DNA of 64,000 bases, taken from Pseudisothecium myosuroides (Eukaryota; Streptophyta; Bryopsida; Hypnales; Lembophyllaceae). Under the pieces are notes generated by a model. That model was not told the DNA's origin. It saw only the letters and a program-made list of their open reading frames with translations, and made no database searches. A program made the position numbers and the translations under genes. The DNA lies in the NCBI GenBank assembly GCA_951799445.1, contig OX637292.1, forward strand, positions 4,715,296 to 4,779,295, in the 5' to 3' direction. Shown here piece after piece: positions 1-11,160 of the stretch (position 1 is its first letter; every line of letters begins with the position of its first letter).

Positions 1-455
1 TCAGTTCTAAAGTACATGCATTCTTCTCTTTGCTGTTAGAAGTTGTGATGAGCTGAACTGCTTTTCGTCTTGAATGTTCAGCTGTTAAGAAGGCAGAGGA
101 GAAAAGCAGAACGATGAAGGGTCGTCAGTTGATGATGATGGGCTGAGTCGAGCAGAGGTAAGTAGGTCAGATGCATAATTCCCAAGGTGTTATTTGAAAT
201 GATTTGGATTGCAGATTTGTTTCTTGGAGATCTTTGACGTTGTTTGCAAAGTCTGATCTCCTAATTGATGGCCCTTTAGTGGACTCCTGCAACCGCATTT
301 CAAGTTTTCTGTTGTCTTCAGGGAAGTGATTCTGGATTACAGTTAAAATATGTACAGCTCGCAGTTTAGAGGTGAAGAACATTCCGGTTTAGGATTTGGG
401 TCTATTTTCTCAAGGGGGTGCCACAATACCAACTGCTCACAGGTGCACATTCCAG
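1..455. other. sequence upstream of the RSH pseudogene
   Basis: No exon I can support. It should hold the lost 5' exons (transit peptide and first half of the HD domain) of the RSH-derived locus, but I recognised none. A splice acceptor (TTCCAG) ends the stretch just before the first recognisable exon. Confidence 0.3.
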
Positions 456-3230
456 GTACAGTAGATGATTTGCGTATGATGTTGCTGGGCATGGTTAATG
501 ATCCACGCGTGGTACTCATGAAGCTCGCGGATCGCCTTCACAACTTGTGGACAACGTATTTTTGTTCCCCTTGCTTTATTGGCGTCATGAAACTTCTGAA
601 GTACTTTTGATTGGTAGTCTAGAGTACGTCCATTCCCGAGCTCTTTCCAGATCACTACAATTGCATGACCTGTAACCCTTCTATTTTCGGGATTCCCAGA
701 AGCATCTCACTAAGTGGCCATGGTTGCTTTCATTGTAACGGGACCATGACGCCCACATTGGGCCTTATGTTCTTTTAGTAGTTTTGAGCAGGTCATATGC
801 TAGCTTTTTCGTTTGTTTAATTTTTATTTTGTTTTATCACCAACACGTGCAAATGTTCTTCACTGATCCTAGTGTTATTTAATTTAATCCCACTTGAAAT
901 ATATTTTTCGTAATATGATTAAATGAACTGGTGGTTTTAAAACTATGAATCCTTGGTCCTTCAGGGGTTACAGTCGGCTTGTCCTTCAGCCGTATCAATA
1001 ATGCCTCCTTTTATTGTTGTGATTGCAGTTATGCCTTGCCAGAAGTGAAGAGGTGTGCAGTGGTATAAGAGACACTTGCCGTGTGGTATTCTCTTGCATC
1101 GAAACTGGGTGAGTGGGCATTGAAAGCTGAATTGGAGGATCTTTGTTTTGTTGTTCTGAATGTGAGTAGTCTCTTAGTGCTCTCTCTGACAGTGTAAGAA
1201 TGTCAGTGTCGTGTCACCTTTCCTAATAAAATGCATGACGTTCTAGATAACCCTCTGAATTGGCATGAGAAACCACTGTCCTCATATGTGAGAGTTTGTT
1301 AGAGCTATAGTGTCACTTGAATTGCTCTTATTTGGCGTGACTTTGCTCTAAATTACTTCATTGGAAATTCTCAAAAGGTGCCATGCCATTACAACGAATG
1401 ATTCCCGACACTGTCACTGTTGTTACTGAAGCCGAAACCATTTCAACAACTGAGAGAAGAGCTGCCAGTAGCTATATGGAACCCTCGCAAGGATTGCAGA
1501 TCCTTACGTAGAATTACGAAGCGTGCCAAGCGGCGAGCGCTCCTACACGATGATTTTTTAGAGCAAGAGCTGGAGCCGAAGAATAATCCCGAAGATGAGG
1601 AGGAGCTGAGCAAGGAGGCATGGAGGTAAGACCAACTTTTTTCCAGAATCACCACGATTCTTTGGTCAACTTTTGGGCCAAATAATTCATGCTTATTAGA
1701 TGTTGATTTTTATGCAAGGCTTTATTGATGTCCCGCCTTTTTTCCTAGTGTCTCCATGTAGCAAGTACAAGCTTAATCAAGATTGGTGTTAACCCCGAAG
1801 TGCCCAAACTAAAAACAAAAAGTACTCTTTCGAAGCTAATAGTGGATTACAGTAATGTCCAAAACTTTGACTAGAAACATTGTTCTAGAAATAGTAGGGA
1901 ACAATTTTCTCTTTCTATTGATACGTTTTGTGACCTTCCTTGATCCATAGAGCTATGGACTTTGTGATCACAAATGTCACCCATTCTGTTGACTTTTGTA
2001 GATCCATAGATATTAGCCCTGCAAACTCAGACTTGCATTTAGATTTTTGGTTTAGCGCTGTGAGGTAGATGAAAGCATTTGTGTTAAGCTTTTGACGAAA
2101 TTCCAGAAGTTATGACCATGAGTGCCGTTAGTACAATAAGGAAGAGATTCCTAGGGTGTGTTTTGGGACTTATTTCTGTTTCTAAATCAACTTGAAGGAA
2201 TTGGTGCAAGCTGTAGTGCCATTCGAGGTGCAGTCGGACCGCAAGCGACGGAACTAGAGGTTCGTAAGTATTACTCTTTTCTACAATTCCTTTGCAACTA
2301 GCTCCATCGTTTATCCAAATTGGGCCTCATGTTCGTTTAGTGAGTCTACGGAGATTTTCTATTGTTTAGTTTCAAGCAATACATGCAATGTTCTTCGCTG
2401 ATTGTGGCTCTATCTAGAATATGTCCTCACATTATCAATCAAATTGGTCATTTTCTAACCTTGGACCTTTAGGGCTTAAAAGAAAATGAACAATCTGTAC
2501 GTTAGGCTGATGAATGCAATTGCGCCAGGACATGCATTTTGAGTCGATTTCTCGGTAATGATAATTTTGGAAGATATAGGTCGGGTCTCTCCAGTTCAGA
2601 ATCTGGTTACAAAACTGACTACATGTTGTGATGGTATACGTGCCAGTCGTTGAGATATTTGAAAACTTCTTATAACAGTCCTGAGATTATAGCATCTTCA
2701 TGTGGAAACTAACCAAATCTTAAAGTCACCCAGTGGTTGGAACTCTGAATTCTCTTTGCTTTCTTGGTCAACTACAGGTATGTCCCAGGAATGGAGGTTA
2801 GGCTTTCAGGTCGACCTGAAGAACCTCTATAGTACTTATTGCAAAGTGAGCATGTGACTCATCTATGGCAAGTTGAGATGCAAGGTGTTTGTTTTGTTTT
2901 GAACATGCCGGACTTTTGAACAGGCTTTAGAACAGGATTGCATCGCCTATAGTGCTGCTGCTGTGCAACAATGGAATGTTCACGGTTTTTCTTTAATTTT
3001 CAGAATAACTTACTCTTAAAGTAGCTATTATAGCTCGAAAGAAAACCTAGTTTGTATTCAAGCTGGGCGTTGCTCGGTAACAGTCGTTTGGTGCAGATGA
3101 GGCGGAAAGGTGTAGGACTTGATTTCATCTTCGATGCGCGGGCTCTACGGGTTGTAGTTGGTGATGGGAATGGCAAGCTCCACGTTGCTGCAGTAGAGGG
3201 CTGTTAGAACCTTCTCAGTGTTGTACACAG
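456..3230 (+). pseudogene. RelA/SpoT homologue (RSH) pseudogene, exons and introns retained
   Basis: Remnant of a plant plastid RelA/SpoT homologue, the family that makes and hydrolyses (p)ppGpp. Five exons can be read. 456-554: end of the HD hydrolase domain, with the hallmark KLADRLHN; donor GTATTT at 555. 1029-1161: continues in phase as YALPEVK and then ALKAELEDLCF, donor GTGAGT. About 1421-1625: LREELPVAIWNPRKD and an acidic linker, donor GTAAG. About 2191-2263: AVVPFEV, donor GTAAG. 2778-2845: YVPGMEV, start of the synthetase region. 3097-3230: DARALRVVVGDGNGKLHVAA. Lesions: TAA at 1066-1068, TAG at 2255-2257, a one-base frameshift near 2816 and TAG at 3205-3207. The exon between 2264 and 2777 and everything after 3230 were not found. 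Retained introns show a duplicated or decayed genomic locus, not a retrocopy. The family call is firm; the RSH subclade is not settled. Confidence 0.85.
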
Positions 3231-3447
3231 GTGGGTGGACATTTGTTTTCATAAGACGAATGGCGCAAACTTCTGTGTCTAGTCAAATATTGTCTACTTG
3301 CAGCAAACAAAGGACTGCTAATGGTTTGAGAGTTCGTTTTACTCTCGTGCTGTTGTTATATATAAAGAGGTTACGTTTTCTTGGTTGACTACTCTGACGA
3401 AACTTCTTTGATCTCGGACATAAAGCTATTGGTTAGAATGATTTTGC

Positions 3448-3912
3448 AGGAATCTGGTGCACACCAGCTAATCTGAATTCAGTGTATGATTTCACATGGC
3501 ATACATGCGCAATTTTAAACCTCCAACAAACAGAATTCAAAAGAGACTGAGTGCTAGATGAAATTCGGGAGTTATCCTGGATCAAAATTAAAGTGAAGGT
3601 TGATGCTGAACAGAGCAAGAGTGGTAATACACAAAGTTTCCGACATCCATTGCAGAAATCTTCCCGACCAAACGGACAAATTTGAACCCGTCAAAAGATT
3701 GGTCAGTTCAAACTGGTAACACAGAAAAGTCGGTATCTTTGAACTTAGAAGAACACATCACGTACGTACATGGAGATCTTGGAGCCCAGCTGGGCATGTC
3801 CAAAAAATATCTAAACAGTTGAGTTAGTTGTGAAATATCACTGCAAGTTTATCTTTCTTTCACGCAATTTATGCCTGAAGGCACGCACCTCTGAATTGAA
3901 CGATTGCAACGG
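3448..3912 (+). repeat. direct repeat copy 1 (~470 bp)
   Basis: Matches 5309-5789 in the same orientation along its length, starting CAGGAATCTGGTGC and ending near GATTGCAACGGAG, with small indels. No coding sequence is apparent. Both copies lead directly into a TIR element, so the two blocks look like one duplicated segment. Confidence 0.85.
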
Positions 3913-4227
3913 AGAGCTCTTTAGTGTATTTTGATCTACAACGGATGTGGCTATGTCGGACTCCGTCGGTACAGTCCGTAAAATGCATTTAAAAAAGGGG
4001 CACTCGGCGCTCAGTACCAGAAGAATTGCCGACAGACTGATCGGCGATTATATATTTAGCTTAGAGACCTCCTCAGTCCTCACGCGAGAGTGCATATATG
4101 TATAGCGTGATTTGTTTAGTTGGTGATACACAGCTAGCTAGTCCCCTGGACGATCGACGGACTGTACCGATGGAGTCCGACATAGCCACATCCGTTGCAG
4201 ATCAAATAATTACACCAAAGAGATCTC
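3913..4227. mobile_element. short TIR element, copy 1
   Basis: A ~315 bp non-autonomous DNA element. The left end (3938-3983, GATCTACAACGGATGTGGCT onwards) and the right end (4158-4203) are inverted copies of about 46 bp with very few mismatches. Weaker inverted similarity extends outward to the CTCTTT motifs near 3918 and 4220. No ORF. The superfamily is not identified and I saw no convincing target duplication. Confidence 0.75.
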
Positions 4228-4996
4228 TATTTCACATTGTCACCCCAACATTGAAATCTCTATGGAGGGAAGTTTGAAACTGTTTTGGAGATGCTTGTTA
4301 AGGAAAGATGTGCGTATGAATGTTTCCTACATTTCTATGCAATTAAATTTAAAAAAATCATCACCAATGTTTTTCAATCAATTATCATGTAAAACTATAA
4401 ATATCAAATGAAACAATTCACCAAAAATAGAGTTTTGCTATTTTGAAACTGAAATTTGATATGCTTGATAGGGATTGTGTAAGAATTGAATGCTAATTAT
4501 GCAAGATGAAAATGACCAACTGTATCCTACATTATTCCAAAAAAAATTAAATGGCCCAACAGGCAGTTTGTAAGATTATTTGATCCAACCGTGTACATTA
4601 TAGCGACATTGAACGTTGGGCCATTATTCAACCACCAAATGCAAACTAAGCAGGAAATAAATCCCTTGTCGATCACAAGTCTACTTAAGTATATTCCTGC
4701 AAGTCCTCTAATCCACCGAGCATCCGAATCCTTGACAAGGGTCATTCAAGATCCACTCACGAATGAATAACATGCGTGGATTCGCTCGCTCGTCAATGGA
4801 AACCGAAGCGCCGCAGAAACCACATCGCCGACTTTGAACGGAAGATCCACCCACAAATGAATCATCATTGCACTGGGGAGCAAAGGCTGTCGCTTCTGAC
4901 CAGCCAGAAGTGCGGAGAGCATTGGATTATATATGTGACCAAGCTCACCGCCTTTGGTACGTTATTTCTCACTACGTTTTGCACTATTACACTACT
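4228..4996. other. intergenic, no gene recognised
   Basis: AT-rich to about 4750, then more GC-balanced. Short frames occur on both strands but none has a recognisable domain or supporting splice signals. Confidence 0.4.
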
Positions 4997-5329
4997 TTAC
5001 ACGCTCGGCTGCGGACCACTCGGCTGCCCTGGAGTGATCGTCGCAGGTCCTCCGTCTCGAACAGGCGCAGTCTTGCCCGAAAAAACGAAGTCCGGATCCA
5101 TGGATTCCAGATCACACCGGTCCCCAGGAAAGCATAAGATTTCGTGAGCAACAGATTTTTGTCGTTTGAATATACGCCAAAGGCATAGAACAAGTGTAAG
5201 GAAGAGGGCTACGGTAGCCCCTACAGCCGCCAAGGACGCTATCAACGCCACCGACATCGCCATCTCTGCTGGTACAATTGCACTTAGACTCCCTCCGCAG
5301 CAGTCGGCAGGAATCTGGTGCGTGCGCAC
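4997..5329 (-). pseudogene. membrane-segment ORF, possible receptor-kinase fragment
   Basis: A 110-residue minus-strand frame. Around residues 24-53 it has one strong hydrophobic segment (SVALIASLAAVGATVALFL onward) followed by basic residues WRIFKRQK. This is the layout of a transmembrane helix and juxtamembrane region of a plant receptor-like kinase. No kinase domain follows in the neighbourhood and no ectodomain precedes it, so if real it is a fragment. It partly overlaps the start of direct repeat copy 2. It could be a chance hydrophobic frame; confidence is low. Confidence 0.25.
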
Positions 5330-5789
5330 CAGCTAATCTGAATTCAGTGTATTCCCATGGCATACATGCGCAATTTTAAACCTTCAAAATATGGACAAAC
5401 AGAATTCAAAAGAGAGTGAGTGCTAGATTAAATTCGAATTCGAGAGTTACCCAGGATCAAAAAAGTGACAATCGATGCAGAAAAGAGCAACAGTGGCAAT
5501 ACACAAAGTTTCCGACATCCGTTGCAGAAATTTTTCCGACCAAACGTACAAATTTGAACCCGTCAAAAGAGTGGTAAGTGAAAACTGGTAATATAGAAAA
5601 GTCGGTATCTTTGAACTTAGCTAGAAGAACACATCACATGACGTAAGTACATGGAGATCTGGAGCTGGGCATGTCCAAAAAATATCTAAAACAGTCGAGG
5701 TAGTTGTGAAGTGTCACTACAAGCACAACTTTCTTTCACGCAATTTATGCCTGAAGGCACGCACCTCTGAATTGATCGACTGCAACGGA
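5309..5789 (+). repeat. direct repeat copy 2 (~480 bp)
   Basis: Second copy of the block at 3448-3912 in the same orientation. Differences are small indels and scattered substitutions (for example GTGCGTGCGCACC here versus GTGCACACC in copy 1). It runs straight into the left end of the second TIR element. Confidence 0.85.
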
Positions 5790-6141
5790 GGGTGGTACGA
5801 GGATGTGGCTATGTCGGACTCCGTCGGTAGAGTCCGTCGACCTTCCAGGAGACTAGCTATGTATCACCAACTAAACAAATCACGCTATACATATGAAGAA
5901 CGTCCACAATTTGATTCTACCAAAGATAGAGAAGGAAACTGAAGGATTCGATCGCACTTGGTGCTCATCGACATGATCGATACCAGCAATACAGAAATTA
6001 TCTGAAGCAATTCGCTGCGCATTCAAAAATGTCTGCACTCCGACGTGAGGACTGAGGAGGACTCTAAGCTAAATAATCGATCAGTCTGTCGGCAATTCGT
6101 CTGCTACTGAGCGCCGAGTGCCCATTTTTTAAATGCATTTT
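5790..6141. mobile_element. short TIR element, copy 2 with interior inverted
   Basis: Begins with the same left terminal sequence as copy 1 (GGATGTGGCTATGTCGGACT). After it comes the reverse complement of copy 1's right interior (ATCACCAACTAAACAAATCA, about 5865-5895), then ~120 bp absent from copy 1, then the reverse complement of copy 1's left interior, ending AAATGCATTTTACG near 6136. The far terminal repeat is missing. The interior orientation is therefore opposite to copy 1 although the flanking block is in direct orientation. Confidence 0.7.
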
Positions 6142-6576
6142 ACGAAAGTCAACCACGAACATTAAGCGCGCAGGGGATAGTGCGCAATTTGCGATCTGAA
6201 ACTGTTCATTAAAATTTGGGTGCCTACACAAAATTATAGTGAAATTACACAAAATAGTGAAATTAGGTTGCCTTGACAATGAGGTTGCCTTACTTCAAGA
6301 AAATTACTTTACAAGCTATCAAAATCTACAAATATTTTTGTAAATATTTTTGTTTGTACACATGGAGATTCATAAGTCCCAATTACAACAATATTTAATT
6401 CAAATATAGTGTATTCTTGTAGAAAAACAATAAACATTTATATAGTGTAGAATGCCAAAAAATTAGTGAAGAGCAACCTAATTCACTATTTAGTGTAGAT
6501 AGAAGCAGAATTTACAACAAGAAGTCATTTTGACTTTGTACATATGCAATTGAAAATCATCTACTGTATTTATTTT
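6142..6576. other. AT-rich intergenic
   Basis: No ORF of interest, no recognised repeat. Confidence 0.4.
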
Positions 6577-6580
6577 TCAA

Positions 6581-7616
6581 CCTCTAAAGGACCAAGTGTC
6601 TCTTGAGAGACATTGCAAGGTTAGGGCAAGTTCTCTTTGATCTCAATTTTTGATATGATTTTTTGAAACTTTTTTTGAATATTGGAAAATACATTAGCTT
6701 TCTGGGAATATGATTTCTTATTCCAATTGGTGCCCCAAGGCAAAAGTTATGTTACACTAAGCTCAAAAAGTATAGTAGAACCTCTCTAAGCTAATCGATC
6801 CCATACTGGTCTGACAGATTGGGTTACAGAGGTTTATTGACTTAGAGAGGGTCATTTTTAGTCACAGCCTTTGTTATGTGGCCCAGTCCGGGACCGGTCT
6901 GACATGATTAGTTTACAGAGGTTTATCAATTTAGAGAGGTTCTACTGTATTTTGGTATGTAGCACAAAAAAAAATCACAAAAACTCCAAAAAAAAAAATT
7001 TTAATTTTGTTTCTCATGGAAAATACTTTTGTCTACATGGAAAGATTTGATTCATTCCATTTGACTAGTGATGAGGAAGTTATAGAGAAGTCTTGTTTTT
7101 CCAGCAATTCGAGCATCCTCTTCAACAAATAACTTGTAGGATTGATTTTGGAATACAATTTTCACAATTTAAAAAAAATGTTTCACATGGTTTTACTTAG
7201 TTTGCTTCCTAGAAAAATCTCACCGTTGCAATTAGCATGTTTTAATTTAACAATTTTTCAAACAAAGAAAAGTAAGTTTTTAAAAAAAATTCCAAACTCA
7301 CATTTCAATTCTTCAATTCAATTTTTTTTTAAATTCAAAATCTATATTGAAAAAAATTGAAGTTAAAAAGATTCAAAGTCAAAAAATCTAGTCACGAGAG
7401 GTACAAAAAGACTTGATTTTTTCACTTTAAATGCAGATATTTTGCAATCTAAGTAGTTGAAGTTTCTAAAATTTCTTCCACACATTTTTATACTAGTCTA
7501 GTCCAAGATCATACGGTTAGATACGCAAAAAAAATTGTAGAAGTTTTGCACCTTACAATTTAAATGGCAACTTTGAATGTTTTTTGACAAAAAAAAAAGT
7601 CTTAGACCTTTAAGGG
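6581..7616. mobile_element. TTAA-type inverted-end element, interrupted by a pogo-like MITE
   Basis: Left end CCTCTAAAGGACC after TCAA (6577-6580); right end GACCTTTAAGGG before TTAA (7617-7620). The ends are imperfect inverted repeats of the CCC-TAAAGG type shared with elements at 41.6, 53.2, 54.0 and 54.6 kb. The interior is AT-rich with no transposase. Assignment rests on the termini only, and TCAA would be a mutated TTAA. Confidence 0.5.
6773..6947. mobile_element. pogo/Emigrant-like MITE with TA duplication
   Basis: 175 bp, flanked by TA (6771-6772 and 6948-6949). The ends TAGTAGAACCTCTCTAAGCT and, reversed, CAGTAGAACCTCTCTAAATT are inverted copies. The AGAACCTCTCTAAATTAAT pattern is typical of Tc1/mariner pogo-type MITEs (Emigrant group). 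Non-autonomous, no ORF. Confidence 0.85.
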
Positions 7617-7620
7617 TTAA

Positions 7621-8019
7621 AGTTACAATTTTTTTATTATTTTTGTAAAAATTTTCAAGATTTGGAGAAAATTTAAATTTTTCAATATAAGTGTATTATT
7701 GAATCATCTTCAAAAAACTTAAAATTCATTGAAGGTTTTATTAATTTACAACCGTGTTGTCTCACTGAAGACATTCTAAAGAGATGGTTTGAGGTCATAC
7801 TAGGAACATAACACTTCCACTTGACAAAATAAAACGGGTGGATAAAATCAGTAACTTTTGAGCAATAGCAGACTTAACAACAAGGTCCTTAACTCATAAT
7901 CCTTGAAGAAAGTGCAATAGGAAGGAGAATGTAGATCTAGAGCGTTTGAGACAAAATCATTTAAGGCCTAAAAAGAATCTAGGCGTAAGGTCTTTGAACC
8001 AAAAGTTCAAATTATAAAA
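7621..8019. other. AT-rich intergenic
   Basis: No gene or repeat recognised. Confidence 0.4.
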
Positions 8020-8169
8020 ATGGGCAATTTCATTAAAATGGCAGTGTTCTAGAATTTTGGCGCATTTACAGTTTAGACCAGCCGTTCTGAACTCTATACT
8101 TGTCCTAGATGGTCAAAATGTCACACCGTCAAATTGGCACAATAAGATTGCCATTTTAATGAAATTGCC
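8020..8169. mobile_element. MITE family A, copy 1
   Basis: ~150 bp element. Its ends GGCAATTTCATTAAAATGGC and TGCCATTTTAATGAAATTGC are exact inverted repeats. TATAAAA lies at 8013-8019 and again at 8170-8176, a likely 7-8 bp target duplication that would suit hAT. The interior holds CAGTTTAGACCAGCCGTTCT, related to the palindromic core of copies at 32.2 and 62.8 kb. No coding capacity. Confidence 0.8.
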
Positions 8170-8576
8170 TATAAAATTTGAAAAAAATGATAATTCCTTC
8201 TAGTGTTAATTGGAGATTGAATATTTGTAATTTTCATAAAAAATTTAAAAAGTTTAAGTTCAAATTGTTGCAATTTAATTGTAGTGATATTTTATGATTT
8301 TTTGTGATTTCTATTTTAAATATTTATTTTTGAATTAAAAAAGTTACTTTTGGACATCAAACATACTCTGATATTTCTTGAACTATAAAACATTTTGCAA
8401 AGAAAAGTTTTGAAAATCTATATGATTCTACAAATAAGCATGAGAATCTACAACAACTAGATGGATGAAAAAATCAAGATTTTGTATGCATGAAACATGT
8501 TTGTGTTCATTCATTGTTCAACATTTGAATATTTAGTGTTCATCATTCATCTAATGGACATTGGCTCTCTTAACCC
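8170..8576. other. AT-rich intergenic before the piggyBac insertion
   Basis: No gene seen. It ends in the TTAA target site of the piggyBac element; another TTAA lies just upstream at 8570-8573. Confidence 0.4.
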
Positions 8577-8580
8577 TTAA

Positions 8581-8595
8581 CCCTTTACTGTCTAG
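8581..8595 (+). repeat. piggyBac left terminal inverted repeat
   Basis: CCCTTTACTGTCTAG directly after TTAA. It is an exact inverted match to 19527-19541; identity is lost beyond the 15th base. Confidence 0.92.
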
Positions 8596-9276
8596 GAGGC
8601 CCGAAACAGGCTTCACGAGGTACTTTTTAACTGGAGGTGCCAAAATTACACATGTATTAATAGAACTCAAAGAATGGGGGATGTTGCACCCTGAATTAGA
8701 AAACTGAGGGACTTATTGGATCTAAATTTGGAGCTACTGACAAATCTGCAGAAGGATTTATACGGGGACACTTGGAAATACGGACTAGCTTCTGGAGAAA
8801 AATAGTATTGGCGTACGCCATAAAGAAATAATAACAGACCATTCTATTGTGTACAGAAATCATCAATTCTGTCCGTAGTGGGAATGTATCATGCAGTTGA
8901 GGCATTGGAGTACCCAGCAAAGCTCCCATGTGGGAACTGCCATTGTGTACCTCAACGGATTGACTGTGCTTTCGTGGTGTCTTGAGAGTGCACCTTCATC
9001 ACCTTGAAGAGGCAGTGCTTCCGAAAGAGAAGGCTGCATAAAAAAATGCAAATCGCGCACTGGATGCCGCAAGCTGCACGGATGGAGCACGGGAATTGTT
9101 AGGGTGACGAGTGGAGGCTAGATTGTACCAAGCATTGCATTCCAGGGAGTACAGGACACGGACGAGGGGCATCATATATAGAAGAGGTGGGGTTATGAAA
9201 TTGTCTGAGCCCACTCTTTTGATAGCATCGCTTGTTGGAATCTGGACGTCCTTCAGAGGGTTAGGCTGTTGAAGTC
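8596..9276 (+). other. piggyBac 5' subterminal / leader region
   Basis: Non-coding as far as I can see. It probably holds the element promoter and transposase-binding sites. No gene recognised. Confidence 0.4.
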
Positions 9277-10177
9277 ATGAACAATTCTCCAGCAGAGGTA
9301 CGTAGTGGAAGCCGCAACAATAGACAAGGCAGCAATGGAGGGCGGCAGGGTCGCGGTCCTCGTAGTGCTTCAAGAAGGCCAGCTATGCAATGGCCACAAC
9401 CGCCGCAAGCCCCAATTGAACATGCAAATGCAGCTGATTGCGTGCGGGATTGGTTGCAACCACTTGGTGTTGACAACACAAAAATTGCAATCATTGTGGG
9501 CATGCTCGACCGGAGTTATTTGTTGTCCCTACTAACGCCTACGGGTGCGTCAAGTGGCCACTGTGAGAGGGTCGCGCCTGACAATAGAGTGTGTAGATTT
9601 AGGTTTACGAAACACACTGCAACGCTTTTGGATTGGCGAGAGCGTTGAGAAGAAGGTCGAAGTGATGGATTCACCGAAGCTCTCAATACCTTGCTCCGCA
9701 TGCAAGTGTATCCCTGAGACCGAAATGCCTTGTTGGTGCCTTTGCCCACAATTTGGGACACCCAAATCCCATAGATACGGCTGTAGTTCACGAGACTTCT
9801 CCTCATGCAGCGTGGAGCCTTCGGGATGATTTTTTTCCAATAGATTGGAGGTGCAGTAATGTTCCAGGGTTTAGTAGTGCCAATGATGGTGTGAGTGGGC
9901 TGAAGCTACCCGAAGGATATGGAGTCCAAGCATGTCCATTGCTGGAAGTTCCAGCAGGGCGGCGCGTGAATGCTACTTGGGTGGCACAAGGGAGGAAGCC
10001 AGGTACAACAAATGAGGAGACCTTTGAAGCTTCAGCCAAAAAAAGGCAGAGTGACTTGATGGCCGCAAAGAAGGAGGCTGAAGAATTTCAGGGTGTTGCT
10101 GCCATTGAAGTTGCAATGCCGATGCAACTATCAACAACCAAATTTGTGGGATCACGGCGAGTTCCGAGGCATGGGGG
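9277..10177 (+). pseudogene. piggyBac N-terminal coding remnants, frame-broken
   Basis: Coding-like but fragmented. Frame 1 gives a 123-residue start (MNNSPAEVRSGSRNN, Arg/Gln/Pro-rich, then DWLQPLGVDNTKIAIIVG) to a stop at 9648. A different frame is open from 9753 and gives RDDFFPIDW and then NEETFEASAKKRQSD. Reading passes back to the frame of the main transposase at a G run near 10172-10178, a likely one-base slip. The residues resemble no DNA-binding domain I know. They may be element-specific leader exons with lost introns or frameshifts. Confidence 0.4.
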
Positions 10178-11160
10178 GGCAGTACGACGGATCCAAAAAT
10201 TGCCAACCAAGAAGGCCGAAACGGGCTGCCCTTCCTTCAACGTGTGCGGGACTGCCATCGGGGAAAAATCCCAAAGTGAAACGATCAAAGGCCCGCATCA
10301 ACGTGGTAGACATTCCCCATGACAGTCCTGAGCAATTGCCACCAAATCCAACGCTGTTTACACCACCACTGACGAGAGGTAGATCGAAGATGCTATTCTC
10401 ACCACGTGAGCGTGTAATTACACGACTGTTTGCTGGTGTGCCATCACCGGCAAATGCAAAGCCTCCAATTGTTGTTGTGGCCTCGCAGCTTGAAAGTGTG
10501 GTTGATGCTAACACTAGTGATGTCATATCTACTATCGTGAAGAATTTGTTGGCTGACTTGAATGTAGTGGACTTATCTGCCACTGAAGGGTCCTTGGCAA
10601 AGGGAGTGAATCTCGAAGTGAAGGAAGAGGACTCCACTCCACCTCCATCACATGGAGGTGCGACTAACTACCCAGTGAGCACAAGAGGACTGAAGAGGAA
10701 GGTATGCAGTTTCAATGGCCGGCAGAGACAACGGGATCAGGATCATGATGCAAGTGGACGTTGCGACAACAGTGATGGCTCACCAACGCCCATGGATTAT
10801 TCAGGTGAAATCTATGGCCTCCAAGTTTTTATTCGGCTAACATCTCTTGTTTGGGGAGGCGAATATATACCAAGTCATGTGCCATTTGTTGAGGGTCATG
10901 TGATATCCCATATTCATGTCAGTGAAGGTGAACAACCTCATTATTTAGTAGATGTTGGAAGTTTTGGGATTCAAGAGATTCCAGTGGCCTCTTGTGAAAC
11001 TCCAGAGGAAGCTGCGAAGTAAGAGTCTGAAGATATTACTATACCCCGCAATCGGAAAGGGCCACGAGCTGCGGACACCACGGCAGCTATTTGGGCAGCA
11101 GCAGAAGAGGGGCCCAGTGGCGAGATTGAGGGCCACATTGGCGAGATTCAGGAAGTTTAG
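10178..11160 (+). pseudogene. piggyBac transposase N-terminal extension, two in-frame stops
   Basis: Continues in the frame of the catalytic core for over 300 codons: basic RRPKRAALPST, VDIPHDSPEQLPPNP, LTRGRSKMLFSPRERVITRL, and near the end GGEYIPSHVPFVEGHVISHI. TAA at 11020-11022 and TAG at 11158-11160 interrupt an otherwise continuous frame, since the coding-like ESEDITIPRNRKGPRAAD lies between them. No recognised domain. Charged, low-complexity N termini are common in piggyBac transposases, but one this long is unusual. Confidence 0.55.

Noticed and set aside
4776..5147. 123-codon plus-strand frame in the spacer between the direct repeats
   Set aside because: No domain or splice support. 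It overlaps the better (though still weak) membrane-type frame on the opposite strand.
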